Source: Pedobacter nototheniae
GTDB lineage: Bacteria > Bacteroidota > Bacteroidia > Sphingobacteriales > Sphingobacteriaceae
Direction: 5' to 3'
Assembly (NCBI RefSeq): GCF_004335085.1
Contig: NZ_RQRS01000001.1
Location: forward strand, 372,001 to 436,000
Length of the DNA stretch: 64,000 nucleotides
The notes beneath the pieces are model-generated. The model was not told where the DNA came from, made no database searches, and was given only the letters and a program-made list of their open reading frames with translations. A program made the position numbers and the translations under genes. Shown here piece after piece: positions 8,031-16,430 of this stretch; the first letter of the stretch is position 1, and every line of letters starts with the position of its first letter.

Positions 8031-8477
8031 ATGATATCAGATATAATAAATCAAGAAATTAAAAAAGCCATGTTGGCTAAAAACGATGCACAATTAAGAG
8101 GTTTAAGAGCAATAAAAGCAGCTTTGCTTTTAGCCAAAACTGAAAAAGGAGCAGCAGAAGAAATTACGGAAGAAACGGAATTAAAAATTCTTCAAAAACT
8201 AATTAAACAACGTCGCGAGTCAGCTGATATTTATAAACAACAAAATCGCGAAGATTTATATAAAGTAGAAGAAGAAGAAATTGAAGTAATTAATCAGTTT
8301 TTACCAAAACAATTAGATAGAGCGAAGGTTGCTGTAATTATTGAAGCAGTTATCAAACAATCTGGTGCTACATCAGTTAAAGATATGGGAAAAGTTATGG
8401 GCATGGCTAATAAAGAACTAGCGGGTAAGGCCGATGGTAAACTTATTGCCGAAATTGTAAAAGAAAAACTGGCTTAA
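8031..8477 (+). CDS. GatB/YqeY domain protein
   Basis: This 148-residue, highly charged, all-helical protein matches the stand-alone YqeY family, which shares its fold with the tail of the GatB amidotransferase subunit. Characteristic segments are AMLAKNDAQLRGLRAIKAALL, LIKQRRESADIYKQQNREDL, EEIEVINQFLPKQL and the glycine-rich end VKDMGKVMGMANKELAGKADGKLIAEIVKEKL. Its role is not established; a tRNA-related function is suspected only from the GatB relationship. Length is typical (about 148-150). Confidence 0.9.
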   Translation: MISDIINQEIKKAMLAKNDAQLRGLRAIKAALLLAKTEKGAAEEITEETELKILQKLIKQRRESADIYKQQNREDLYKVEEEEIEVINQFLPKQLDRAKVAVIIEAVIKQSGATSVKDMGKVMGMANKELAGKADGKLIAEIVKEKLA

Positions 8478-8669
8478 GCTTTGCCAAAAGGTTGCTTATT
8501 ATAGGCTTAATTGAGGTATTTAAAACTCAACAAATCCATATATCTGCTTCCTGATGTTTTTAAGAGTGTTTTTGTACCGTTTTCGTTTTTATTTCAGAAA
8601 AATGGCACATAAATGCAAAAAATTAATTTTACTCCACTAACTTAGTAGCACAATACCATCTAAAATAAT

Positions 8670-9434
8670 ATGACTTACGAGATAATTGAAGAAGACGGAT
8701 TTAAATATGTAGAAGCTGGAAAGGGCGAAACACTGGTATTGCTGCATGGCCTTATGGGCGAATTAAGCAACTGGGAGCTCGTTATTGAACGTTTCAAAGA
8801 TCGTTATCATATTGTTGTTCCTATTTTGCCAATTTACGAATTACCGATTTTAACTTTAGGCGTAAAAGCCCTGTCGAGATATGTTCATCGTTTTTTGAAA
8901 TATAAAAACTTAAATCAAGTTGTACTTATTGGTAACTCTTTGGGTGGGCACGTTGGTTTGGTTTTTACCGTAGCACACCAAGAATTTGTAAAAGCTTTAG
9001 TGCTTACCGGAAGTTCTGGTTTATATGAAAATGCTTTCGGTGGGTCTTTTCCACGGAGAGAAAGCTATGATTATGTTAAAGAAAAGGTAGCCTTTACTTT
9101 TTATGATCCTGCAATTGCAACTAAAGAGCTTGTTGATGATGTTTTTAAAACCGTTAACGATAGATCAAGGGTAATCAGGATTTTAACTATGGCAAAATCG
9201 GCTATCCGACATAATATGGCTAAAGAATTATCGAAAATTACTATTCCCGTTTCATTAATTTGGGGTAGAAATGATAAAGTTACGCCACCTGAGGTTGCAG
9301 AAGAGTTTCATGAACTTTTACCAAACTCAGAGTTAAATTGGGTTGATAAATGTGGGCACGTTCCAATGATGGAACACCCAGAAATATTTAATACCTTTTT
9401 AGAGAAATTTTTGGATAGAATTTTATTGAAATAA
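8670..9434 (+). CDS. Alpha/beta-hydrolase
   Basis: This 254-residue cytoplasmic protein has the alpha/beta-hydrolase pattern: oxyanion segment LLHGLMGELSNW, nucleophile elbow GNSLGGH (serine near residue 93), acid region WGRNDKVTPPE and catalytic histidine in CGHVPMMEHPEIF near the C-terminus. The substrate is unknown. It opens a tight run of genes: the next start codon directly follows its stop, then nadK, the porG-like gene and uppS, so it is probably co-transcribed with envelope and cofactor genes. A TAACTTAG resembling a -7 box lies just upstream, but one base differs from TAnnTTTG. Confidence 0.85.
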   Translation: MTYEIIEEDGFKYVEAGKGETLVLLHGLMGELSNWELVIERFKDRYHIVVPILPIYELPILTLGVKALSRYVHRFLKYKNLNQVVLIGNSLGGHVGLVFTVAHQEFVKALVLTGSSGLYENAFGGSFPRRESYDYVKEKVAFTFYDPAIATKELVDDVFKTVNDRSRVIRILTMAKSAIRHNMAKELSKITIPVSLIWGRNDKVTPPEVAEEFHELLPNSELNWVDKCGHVPMMEHPEIFNTFLEKFLDRILLK

Positions 9435-10097
9435 ATGTTTGCTGAAGAAATCATATCAAGTGTTATACCACCAGTAAGAACCGATGACACGGTGCAGAAA
9501 GTTTTAGATCGTATGAACGAATTTAAACTAAAACATATGCCTGTTGTTAACGACTTGCAGTTTATTGGAATAGCTTCTGAAGATGATCTTTTGGGTATTC
9601 AAGACCATAAGCAGCAAATAAAAGATATATCTTTAAATCTATTAAACGCTTTTGTTTTTAACAACGCACATACTTATGATGTAATTAGGTTGTTAAGCCA
9701 GCTTAAATTAACTGTCGTTCCAGTTTTAGATCAGCAAAAAAAATATTTGGGTGTAGTATCCATTAATAATATAGTGGATTACGTTGCCGATCAATATGCT
9801 GTAAATGAACAAGGTGGAATTATTGTGCTTGAAATAAGCAATCGTGATAATTCTTTAGCACATATTTCGCAAATTGTTGAAGCCGATAATGCTCAAATAT
9901 TATCTTCTTACGTTAATTCTTTTGAAAACTCTACCCGTTTAGAATTAACACTTAAAGTAAATAAAACAGAAATAACATCGTTAGTAGCGTCGCTAGAGCG
10001 TTACGACTATCTGGTAAAAGAGGTTTATAATAACACTCAAATTGATAACGGCTCGCAAGAGCGATTTGATTCTTTCATGAATTATTTAAATGTTTAA
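9435..10097 (+). CDS. CBS-pair plus ACT-like regulatory protein
   Basis: This 220-residue soluble protein begins immediately after the hydrolase stop codon. Residues about 1-125 form two CBS repeats (VRTDDTVQKVLDRMNEFKLKHMPVV...FIGIASEDDL and AHTYDVIRLLSQLKLTVVPVLD...YLGVVSINNI). Residues about 133-205 (GIIVLEISNRDNSLAHISQIVEADNAQILS) look like an ACT fold. CBS pairs bind adenine nucleotides and ACT domains small ligands, so it is probably a ligand sensor. Its stable position before nadK suggests a link to nucleotide status, but the target is unknown. Confidence 0.85.
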   Translation: MFAEEIISSVIPPVRTDDTVQKVLDRMNEFKLKHMPVVNDLQFIGIASEDDLLGIQDHKQQIKDISLNLLNAFVFNNAHTYDVIRLLSQLKLTVVPVLDQQKKYLGVVSINNIVDYVADQYAVNEQGGIIVLEISNRDNSLAHISQIVEADNAQILSSYVNSFENSTRLELTLKVNKTEITSLVASLERYDYLVKEVYNNTQIDNGSQERFDSFMNYLNV

Positions 10098-10106
10098 ACT
10101 TAACGT

Positions 10107-10988
10107 ATGAGGATTGCAATTTACGGGAGAGATTTTAACGATACAGTATTGCCCTATGTACAGGAAATTTTTAATCATTTGAGTGATCATAAAATTCAGC
10201 CTGTTTTATATTCAAAGTTTAAAACTTCTTTGCACGGTAAAATAAAATTACCTGCAGGTACCATCATTTTTCATAACCACAAAGAATTAAAAGAGCATGC
10301 TGATGTTTTATTAAGCTTAGGCGGTGATGGAACTTTGCTTGATACACTTTCGCTCATTAGAAATTCAGGAATTCCTGTAATCGGTATTAACTTTGGTCGG
10401 TTAGGCTTTTTAGCAAGCATCAATAAAAATGAAATAAAATCTGCGTTAAATGCGCTAATTAATAAAGAATTTACTTTAGATAGTCGCTCGCTTTTAACCT
10501 TAGAATCTGAAAATAAACTTTTTGGCGAAGAAAATTTTGCCCTTAACGATATTACCATTCACCGCCGTGATAATTCAGCCATGATGATTATTCATGCCTC
10601 CATGAATAATGAATTTATAAACTCTTATTGGGCTGATGGTTTAATTATAGCAACCCCAACAGGCTCAACAGCATACTCTTTAAGCTGCGGAGGGCCAATT
10701 ATATATCCTGATTCAGAAAATTTTGTAGTTACACCAATAGCGCCGCATAATTTAAATGTAAGGCCAGTTGTTGTGCCTGATGATAACGAATTATCCTTTG
10801 AAGTGGAAGCCCGGGAATCGAAATTCTTAGTATCATGCGATAGTAGAACAGTAACCGTAGAACGATCAGTAAAAATTACCATAAAAAAAGCCGACTTTTG
10901 CATAAATCTTATTCGCCTTAACAATGAAACGTATTTAAACACGTTAAGGAATAAATTATTGTGGGGTATTGATACCCGTAATTACTAA
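10107..10988 (+). CDS. nadK: NAD kinase
   Basis: This 293-residue enzyme phosphorylates NAD to NADP. The ATP-binding GGDGTLL (starting at residue 72), the NDITIHRRDN segment and the conserved DGLIIATPTGSTAYSLSCGGPI motif identify it. Length is normal for bacterial NadK. It lies 9 bp after the CBS-ACT gene and is followed within 2 bp by the porG-like ATG, so these genes are very likely one operon. Confidence 0.96.
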   Translation: MRIAIYGRDFNDTVLPYVQEIFNHLSDHKIQPVLYSKFKTSLHGKIKLPAGTIIFHNHKELKEHADVLLSLGGDGTLLDTLSLIRNSGIPVIGINFGRLGFLASINKNEIKSALNALINKEFTLDSRSLLTLESENKLFGEENFALNDITIHRRDNSAMMIIHASMNNEFINSYWADGLIIATPTGSTAYSLSCGGPIIYPDSENFVVTPIAPHNLNVRPVVVPDDNELSFEVEARESKFLVSCDSRTVTVERSVKITIKKADFCINLIRLNNETYLNTLRNKLLWGIDTRNY

Positions 10989-10989
10989 T

Positions 10990-11799
10990 ATGCCTATAAA
11001 TAAGTCTATTTTAACTGTTCTTCTACTTCTTTTTAGTGCTGGGTTTGCCAGTGCACAAGAAGGAACATGGGAAATTGGCGTAGCTGGAGGCGCAGCTGGT
11101 TACATGGGCGATCTTAATCAAAATAATCCCTTACAAATTAGTGGTGTATCTGCAGGTGTTTTTGCAAAGCGAAACTTTAATCCTTATTTAGGCTTTAGGG
11201 CAAATTATACCTTCGGACAGGTAAGTGCTGATGATGCAAAATCTAGCAATGAACAATTTAGAGATCGTAACCTCCGTTTTAAAACAACACTAAACGAATT
11301 TTCAGGCTTATTAGAATTTAATTTCTTTGATTATAAACCAAGCGGCGGCAACAGAAGGTTTTCTCCTTATTTGTTTACCGGCGTAGGTCTTGTTATTTTT
11401 CAGCCAACAGCAAAATATAATGGAGAGAAATACCGTTTAGATAGGCTATCGACTGAAGGTCAGGAAAATGGATATAAAAATGCAGTAGTTACAATTCCTT
11501 ATGGCGGCGGCGTAAAATACAATTATAAAGACACTTGGAATGTTTTTGCCGAAATTGGTTATAGAACGCCACTTACAGATTATATTGACGATGTTAGTGG
11601 TGTTTACCCTGTAAACCCAAAATTTGTAGGTAATCCGGCCGTAAATTTGACAAATCCGGCAGATCCTAACAACCCAAACTATAATAATATTGGCAAGCCT
11701 GGTACACAGAGGGGCGATTTTAGAAAAAGGGACACTTATCTATTTGTTAGTGTTGGCATATCTTTTACCTTTGTATCCTCAAAATGCTATTCCTTTTAA
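10990..11799 (+). CDS. PorG-like outer-membrane beta-barrel protein (DUF6089 type)
   Basis: This 269-residue exported protein has signal peptide MPINKSILTVLLLLFSAGFASAQ and a barrel-type body (WEIGVAGGAAGYMGDLNQ..., FSPYLFTGVGLVIFQP, IPYGGGVKYNYKDTWNVFAEIGYR, YLFVSVGISFTF). In Bacteroidota, DUF6089 proteins are found between nadK, uppS and bamA. In Porphyromonas gingivalis the equivalent protein is PorG, which helps anchor the type IX secretion ring, as I recall from the literature. I chose the ATG 2 bp after the nadK stop over a TTG inside nadK because the signal peptide begins there. The C-terminus has an unusual cysteine-containing tail (SSKCYSF). Confidence 0.75.
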   Translation: MPINKSILTVLLLLFSAGFASAQEGTWEIGVAGGAAGYMGDLNQNNPLQISGVSAGVFAKRNFNPYLGFRANYTFGQVSADDAKSSNEQFRDRNLRFKTTLNEFSGLLEFNFFDYKPSGGNRRFSPYLFTGVGLVIFQPTAKYNGEKYRLDRLSTEGQENGYKNAVVTIPYGGGVKYNYKDTWNVFAEIGYRTPLTDYIDDVSGVYPVNPKFVGNPAVNLTNPADPNNPNYNNIGKPGTQRGDFRKRDTYLFVSVGISFTFVSSKCYSF

Positions 11800-11818
11800 G
11801 CTGATTTTGATATAATTA

Positions 11819-12559
11819 ATGGGATTTAAAGAACAAATAGACTATAGCCGCCTGCCAAAGCACATTGCCGTGATTATGGATGGTAATGGACGCTGGGCAA
11901 AAGGCCAGGGTAAAATGCGTGTTTTCGGGCATGAGCAAGGTGTACTTTCTGTAAAAGATATTGTAGAAGGCTGTGTAGATGTAGGTATTGAGTACCTTAC
12001 GCTTTATGCTTTTTCTACAGAAAACTGGAACAGACCAAAAGAAGAGGTAGATGCTTTAATGCAAATCCTTATTTCTACCATAAATAAAGAAACCGAAACG
12101 CTTAATAAAAATAATATAAAGCTTAATGCAATCGGCAATATCTCTTCCTTACCGCAAGAATGTATTGATGATTTAAACGAAGCGATGGCTAAAACTGCGC
12201 ACAACAAAAAATGTACGTTAACATTAGCCTTAAGCTATAGTGCCAAATGGGAAATTTTACAAGCAACAAAAAACATTGCGGCAGCCGTTAAAAATGGTTC
12301 TATTTCAATTGATGATATAGATGAAAACCTGTTTTCTTCTGAGTTAACTACTGTAAACATTCCTGATCCAGAATTAATGATTAGGACAAGCGGAGAGCAC
12401 AGAATCAGCAATTATTTGTTGTGGCAAATGGCTTATACCGAATTTTATTTTACTGATGTTTTATGGCCGGATTTCAGAAGGGAAAACCTTTTTGAAGCTA
12501 TTGTAGATTATCAAAAACGCGAACGCCGTTTTGGCAAAATTAGCGAACAATTAAACTAA
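11819..12559 (+). CDS. uppS: Isoprenyl transferase (undecaprenyl diphosphate synthase type)
   Basis: This 246-residue cis-prenyltransferase carries HIAVIMDGNGRWAKGQG near the N-terminus (catalytic Asp, P-loop-like), YAFSTENWNRPKEEV, and the C-terminal DPELMIRTSGEHRISNYLLWQMAYTEFYF signature. It makes the undecaprenyl carrier lipid for peptidoglycan and surface polysaccharides. It closes the nadK-led operon; a 150-bp gap with a TAACTTAG box-like sequence and a weak TACCTTCG precedes bamA. Confidence 0.96.
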   Translation: MGFKEQIDYSRLPKHIAVIMDGNGRWAKGQGKMRVFGHEQGVLSVKDIVEGCVDVGIEYLTLYAFSTENWNRPKEEVDALMQILISTINKETETLNKNNIKLNAIGNISSLPQECIDDLNEAMAKTAHNKKCTLTLALSYSAKWEILQATKNIAAAVKNGSISIDDIDENLFSSELTTVNIPDPELMIRTSGEHRISNYLLWQMAYTEFYFTDVLWPDFRRENLFEAIVDYQKRERRFGKISEQLN

Positions 12560-12709
12560 TTTTTCTTTTAACACTTTTTAACAAGCGTTTAAACTAACTT
12601 AGCACCACTTTTATACGATAAATGAAACCACAACAAGGGTAAACAATAAAGTAATTTCTCTTTATAAAACATTGTTACCTTCGTGGTCATTACTGAACAA
12701 ATTATTTTA

Positions 12710-15253
12710 ATGAAAAGAATATTTCAAGTTTTAATCCTATTAGTTTTAGCCACTCCGGCCTTTGCTCAAATACGTCCAACAGGTCAGGCTCCGGCAACAC
12801 CCTCTTTCAAGGTTGGTGGCTTAGATCTCGATTATTTCAGTCCTAAAGAATTTATCATCGGTGGTACCACGGTTACTGGTACACAATACTTAGATAAAGA
12901 AGTATTGGTAACATTATCTAAATTAACCAAAGGTGATAAAGTAGTTCTTCCAGGTGAAGCAACTTCTGACGCAATTAAAACGCTTTGGGCACAAGGATTG
13001 TTTGACGATGTTAAATTAAATATCGAAAAATTTGTTCAGGATACTGTTTACTTCGAAATTGAAGTAGTAGAGCGCCCACGTTTAAGTTCAATCGATTTAA
13101 AAGGGATCCGTAAATCAGAAAAAACAGCCATTCAGGAAAAACTGAATGATAAAACTGGAAAAATTGTAAACGATAACTTATACAATACTACATCGGCTAT
13201 TGTAAAAAAATATTTGTTAGATAAAGGTTACTTCTTTACAAAAATTAACTATACAACCCGTAAAGATCCAAACACTGAAAATAGTGTAGTGCTTGAAGCC
13301 AATATTGATAAAGGACACCGTGTAAAAGTTCAGCACATTGATTTTACAGGCAATAAGGAATTCAAATCAGCAAAACTTAGAAAGTATCTTAAAAATCCAA
13401 AGCAATTTGCCTGGTGGAGATTTTGGGGTTCAGGAAAATTCTCAAAAGAGAAATATGAAGAGAACAAAGTAAAAATGATTGCTAAAATGCACGAGAAGGG
13501 TTATCGCGATGCGGAACTTTTAAGCGATAGCATTTATCAGTTCAACGCTAAAAAGGTTAACATTAAAATGAACCTTTATGAAGGTAAAAAATATTACTTC
13601 GGTAAAATTACCTGGGCAGGAAACGCAATTTATCCAGATAGTATTTTAAATAAAGTATTAACTATCGAAAAAGGTGATGTGTTTAGCGAAGAGCGTTTAA
13701 ATAAAAAATTAAATGGTGGTGGCGAAAATGGTGGCGATATTAACAGTATGTATACTGATAATGGTTACTTAACTTTTAACATTGATCCAGTACAAACCAA
13801 AATTTATGGTGATACCGTTGATGTGGAAATGCGTATGTATGAAGGGCCACAATATACCAACAACCGTATTACTTTGAAAGGTAACACCATTACCAATGAT
13901 AAAGTTGTGTTGAGGGAGATTCGTACTAAACCAGGACAAAAATTCAATAAAAGTGATTTAATCCGTACTATCCGTGAAATTGGTCAGTTAGGTAACTTTG
14001 ATGAATCTAAAACAGTACCAACTCCAAGACCAAACCCTGCTGATGGAACTGTAGATATTGAATATGCCGTAGAAGAGAAACCTTCAGATCAAATTGAGTT
14101 ATCAGGTGGTTTTGGTGGTGGCCGTATTATCGGTACATTAGGTTTAACTTTCAACAACTTTTCACTTCGTAATTTATTCAACTTAAAAGCTTACAAACCA
14201 CTACCAAAAGGTGATGGACAAAAATTAAGCTTACGTGGACAAACAAATGGTAAATATTACCAATCTTATAGTTTCTCTTTCTCTCAACCTTGGTTTGGTG
14301 GCGAGAAACCAGTTAGCTTTGGTGTAAGTGCATTTACTTCATTACAATCAAACGGTTACGATAGCAATAGTTCATTATATCAAAAAATTCGTTTAAATGG
14401 TGTAACTGTAAGTTTGGGTAGAAGATTAAACTGGCCAGATAACTATTTCCAATTAAGCCATGCAGTAAGTTTCCAACAGTATATTTTAAATAACTATACA
14501 GGATTTAAATTCTCAACAGGTACATCTTACAACTTTAACCTTTCTCAAGAAATTAGTAGAGATTCAAGAGATTCTCCAATTTTCCCTAAGTCGGGTTCAT
14601 TTATCAGATTTACAATTCAGGCAACGCCACCATATTCATTGTTTAACAAAGTGAATTATGCAACAGCTTCTGATAAGGAGAAATATAAATTTACTGAATA
14701 TCACAAATGGAAATTCGATTCGCAATGGTACCAACGTGTAGCAGGTAACTTCGTAATTAAAGCACAAGCACAGTTCGGTTTCTTAGGTACATATAACAGC
14801 GCAGTAGGTCAATCAGCATTTGAGCGTTTCAAATTAGGTGGTGATGGTATGCAAGGTTTCGATTACCTTCAAGGTTCTGAGTTAATCGCAATGCGTGGTT
14901 ATGCAAACAATACGGTTATTCCGGTAGGTTCTAACCCTAATTTAGCACAAACATCAGGAAGTCCTATCTACACTAAATATGTTTTAGAAGCACGTTACCC
15001 GGTTATATCTAGCCAGCAAGCAACAGCATTTGTTTTAGCCTTTGCTGAGGGTGGTAACACTTGGGATAAGTTTAGTGAGTTTAATCCTTTTAACATCAGA
15101 AGATCAGTTGGTGTTGGTGCCAGAATCTTCTTACCAATATTTGGTTTATTAGGAATTGATTATGGATATGGCTTTGATGCAATCCCAGGTTTACCTGATG
15201 CAAACAAAGGACAATTCCACTTAAGTATTGCACAACAATTAGGTGGTTTCTAA
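12710..15253 (+). CDS. bamA: Outer-membrane protein assembly factor BamA (Omp85)
   Basis: The product is 847 residues from the ATG giving signal peptide MKRIFQVLILLVLATPAFAQ; an upstream TTG would put nine extra residues before it. Several POTRA domains occupy roughly residues 50-430 (e.g. VERPRLSSIDLKGIRKSEKTAIQEKL, HIDFTGNKEFKSAKLRKYL, NRITLKGNTITNDKVVLREI), followed by the 16-strand Omp85 barrel ending in FHLSIAQQLGGF with the terminal phenylalanine expected of a BamA client signal. It inserts barrel proteins into the outer membrane. Adjacent uppS, porG-like and skp genes are the usual neighbours in Bacteroidota. Confidence 0.95.
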   Translation: MKRIFQVLILLVLATPAFAQIRPTGQAPATPSFKVGGLDLDYFSPKEFIIGGTTVTGTQYLDKEVLVTLSKLTKGDKVVLPGEATSDAIKTLWAQGLFDDVKLNIEKFVQDTVYFEIEVVERPRLSSIDLKGIRKSEKTAIQEKLNDKTGKIVNDNLYNTTSAIVKKYLLDKGYFFTKINYTTRKDPNTENSVVLEANIDKGHRVKVQHIDFTGNKEFKSAKLRKYLKNPKQFAWWRFWGSGKFSKEKYEENKVKMIAKMHEKGYRDAELLSDSIYQFNAKKVNIKMNLYEGKKYYFGKITWAGNAIYPDSILNKVLTIEKGDVFSEERLNKKLNGGGENGGDINSMYTDNGYLTFNIDPVQTKIYGDTVDVEMRMYEGPQYTNNRITLKGNTITNDKVVLREIRTKPGQKFNKSDLIRTIREIGQLGNFDESKTVPTPRPNPADGTVDIEYAVEEKPSDQIELSGGFGGGRIIGTLGLTFNNFSLRNLFNLKAYKPLPKGDGQKLSLRGQTNGKYYQSYSFSFSQPWFGGEKPVSFGVSAFTSLQSNGYDSNSSLYQKIRLNGVTVSLGRRLNWPDNYFQLSHAVSFQQYILNNYTGFKFSTGTSYNFNLSQEISRDSRDSPIFPKSGSFIRFTIQATPPYSLFNKVNYATASDKEKYKFTEYHKWKFDSQWYQRVAGNFVIKAQAQFGFLGTYNSAVGQSAFERFKLGGDGMQGFDYLQGSELIAMRGYANNTVIPVGSNPNLAQTSGSPIYTKYVLEARYPVISSQQATAFVLAFAEGGNTWDKFSEFNPFNIRRSVGVGARIFLPIFGLLGIDYGYGFDAIPGLPDANKGQFHLSIAQQLGGF

Positions 15254-15314
15254 ATCTTATAAATCAATTATTTTAATTGATTAGAGATATTAATATCAAA
15301 TGTTAAAAATAGTT

Positions 15315-15340
15315 AAAAGCCCAAGTTTTCTTGGGCTTTT
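15315..15340 (+). terminator. bamA terminator whose 3' arm overlaps the next promoter
   Basis: A perfect 11-bp stem (AAAAGCCCAAG / CTTGGGCTTTT) with a TTTT loop is followed by GTTTTTTG. The TTG at 15331-15333 inside its 3' arm doubles as the -33 element of the skp promoter. Confidence 0.85.
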
Positions 15341-15360
15341 GTTTTTTGGTAGTATCTTTG
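15331..15360 (+). promoter_or_regulatory. Canonical Bacteroidota promoter for the first skp gene
   Basis: TTG (15331-15333), exactly 19 bp, then TATCTTTG (15353-15360). This is the best consensus match I found in the window. The predicted leader to the skp ATG is about 75-80 nt. Confidence 0.75.
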
Positions 15361-15443
15361 TAGCTTGCAGTAGCATAAACAATAATTTATATATTTGAGT
15401 TTATAACTGCTCAATTATTACTACTCATTAAACACACACACAA

Positions 15444-15971
15444 ATGAAAAAATATCTTTTTATAGCTTTTCTGCTTTGCACATCCTTTGGGGCTTTTGCA
15501 CAAAAATTTGCTTATGTAGATACAGAATACATCTTAAAACACATGCCTGAGTATAAATCGGCTTTAAGCCAATTAGAAGTTGCATCTAAACAATGGCAAC
15601 AACAGGCAGATCAGAATTTTTCTGAAATTGACAGAATGTATAAAGCCTATCAGGCAGATCAAGTTTTATTAACTGACGATATGCGTAAGCGTCGTGAAAA
15701 TGAAATTATTGAAAAAGAAAAACAAGCTAAAGAATTTCAACGTCAAAAATTTGGTCCAGATGGAGAACTTTTCCAAAGTAGAGCAAAATTAATTAAGCCT
15801 ATACAGGATAAAGTTGCTGATGTAATTAAACAAATAGCAAAAGCTAAATATCTTGATTTTATTTTCGATAAAAGCAGCGAAGCTACAATGATGATTTACG
15901 CTAGTAGTAGCTATGACGTTAGTAATGACGTGATTGTGAAATTAGGATATAAGCCTGGGACTGTGAACTAA
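15444..15971 (+). CDS. OmpH/Skp family periplasmic chaperone, copy 1
   Basis: This 175-residue protein has signal peptide MKKYLFIAFLLCTSFGAFAQ and the Skp pattern: an N-terminal strand KFAYVDTEYILKHMPEYK, a long charged coiled coil (about 40-110) and a C-terminal segment KAKYLDFIFDKSSEATMMIYA. Skp holds unfolded outer-membrane proteins in the periplasm for BamA, and the gene follows bamA directly. A second paralogue lies 460 bp downstream, with the GG-leader peptide gene in between. The two copies have similar architecture but clearly different sequences, so they are old paralogues rather than a recent duplication. Confidence 0.9.
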   Translation: MKKYLFIAFLLCTSFGAFAQKFAYVDTEYILKHMPEYKSALSQLEVASKQWQQQADQNFSEIDRMYKAYQADQVLLTDDMRKRRENEIIEKEKQAKEFQRQKFGPDGELFQSRAKLIKPIQDKVADVIKQIAKAKYLDFIFDKSSEATMMIYASSSYDVSNDVIVKLGYKPGTVN

Positions 15972-16081
15972 TACAGCTCTCGTTTTTTTATCAGGGTTTT
16001 TGTGTAATAAATGTTTTACTTGATTAATTTACTACAAGGATGTTTTTTTTCTAAATTGGTGAATACTAAAAGAAAACAAAT

Positions 16082-16240
16082 ATGAAAAATCAAAAAAAAC
16101 TAACAAAAGCTGAAATGAAAAATGTACTTGGTGGATATGATAGCCCACTTCCTCAAATTAAGTGTACTTGTGGCGATTTTACAACCTATGTGTATACTTT
16201 AGAAGGTTGCCTGGCCATGTGTGCTAATCAAACTACTTAA
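16082..16240 (+). CDS. Small double-glycine-leader, four-cysteine peptide (bacteriocin/RiPP-precursor-like)
   Basis: This 52-residue gene lies between the two skp genes. The leader MKNQKKLTKAEMKNVLGG matches the double-glycine signal of peptides processed and exported by C39-peptidase ABC transporters (LTKxEMKxVxGG type, common in Bacteroidota small secreted peptides). Cleavage after GG would leave 34 residues beginning YDSPLPQIKCTCG, with a CTC pair and a CLAMC pair, suggesting two disulfides or a modified core. A 19-bp-stem terminator follows the stop. Upstream there is no terminator, so it may be read through from skp. No C39 transporter or modification enzyme lies in the window; function is unknown. 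What I see is the leader and the cysteines; the bacteriocin/RiPP role is inference. Confidence 0.75.
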   Translation: MKNQKKLTKAEMKNVLGGYDSPLPQIKCTCGDFTTYVYTLEGCLAMCANQTT

Positions 16241-16268
16241 TTATTAATTTCTTTAAAAATAAAGTGTT

Positions 16269-16316
16269 AAAAAAAGTTAAAAGCTCAGATGATTTTGAGC
16301 TTTTAACTTTTTTTTT
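16269..16316 (+). terminator. Very strong terminator after the GG-leader peptide gene
   Basis: A perfect 19-bp stem (arms 16269-16287 and 16296-16314, core AGTTAAAAGCTCA / TGAGCTTTTAACT) with an 8-nt loop and a nine-T run. It isolates the peptide gene from the second skp gene. Confidence 0.92.
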
Positions 16317-16320
16317 ATGG

Positions 16321-16328
16321 TATATTTG
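16321..16328 (+). promoter_or_regulatory. -7 box for the second skp gene (TATATTTG)
   Basis: An exact TAnnTTTG match starts 4 bp after the T run of the preceding terminator. The nearest TTG upstream is 23 bp away, within the terminator's 3' arm, so spacing is longer than ideal. Confidence 0.55.
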
Positions 16329-16430
16329 ACACGCCATTAATAATTTAGATATTAATCAGACGTATAGTTTTTATTAAAAAACCTATTATTAATAATATAG
16401 TATAATATAAAAAAAAAGTAAAACAGAAAA

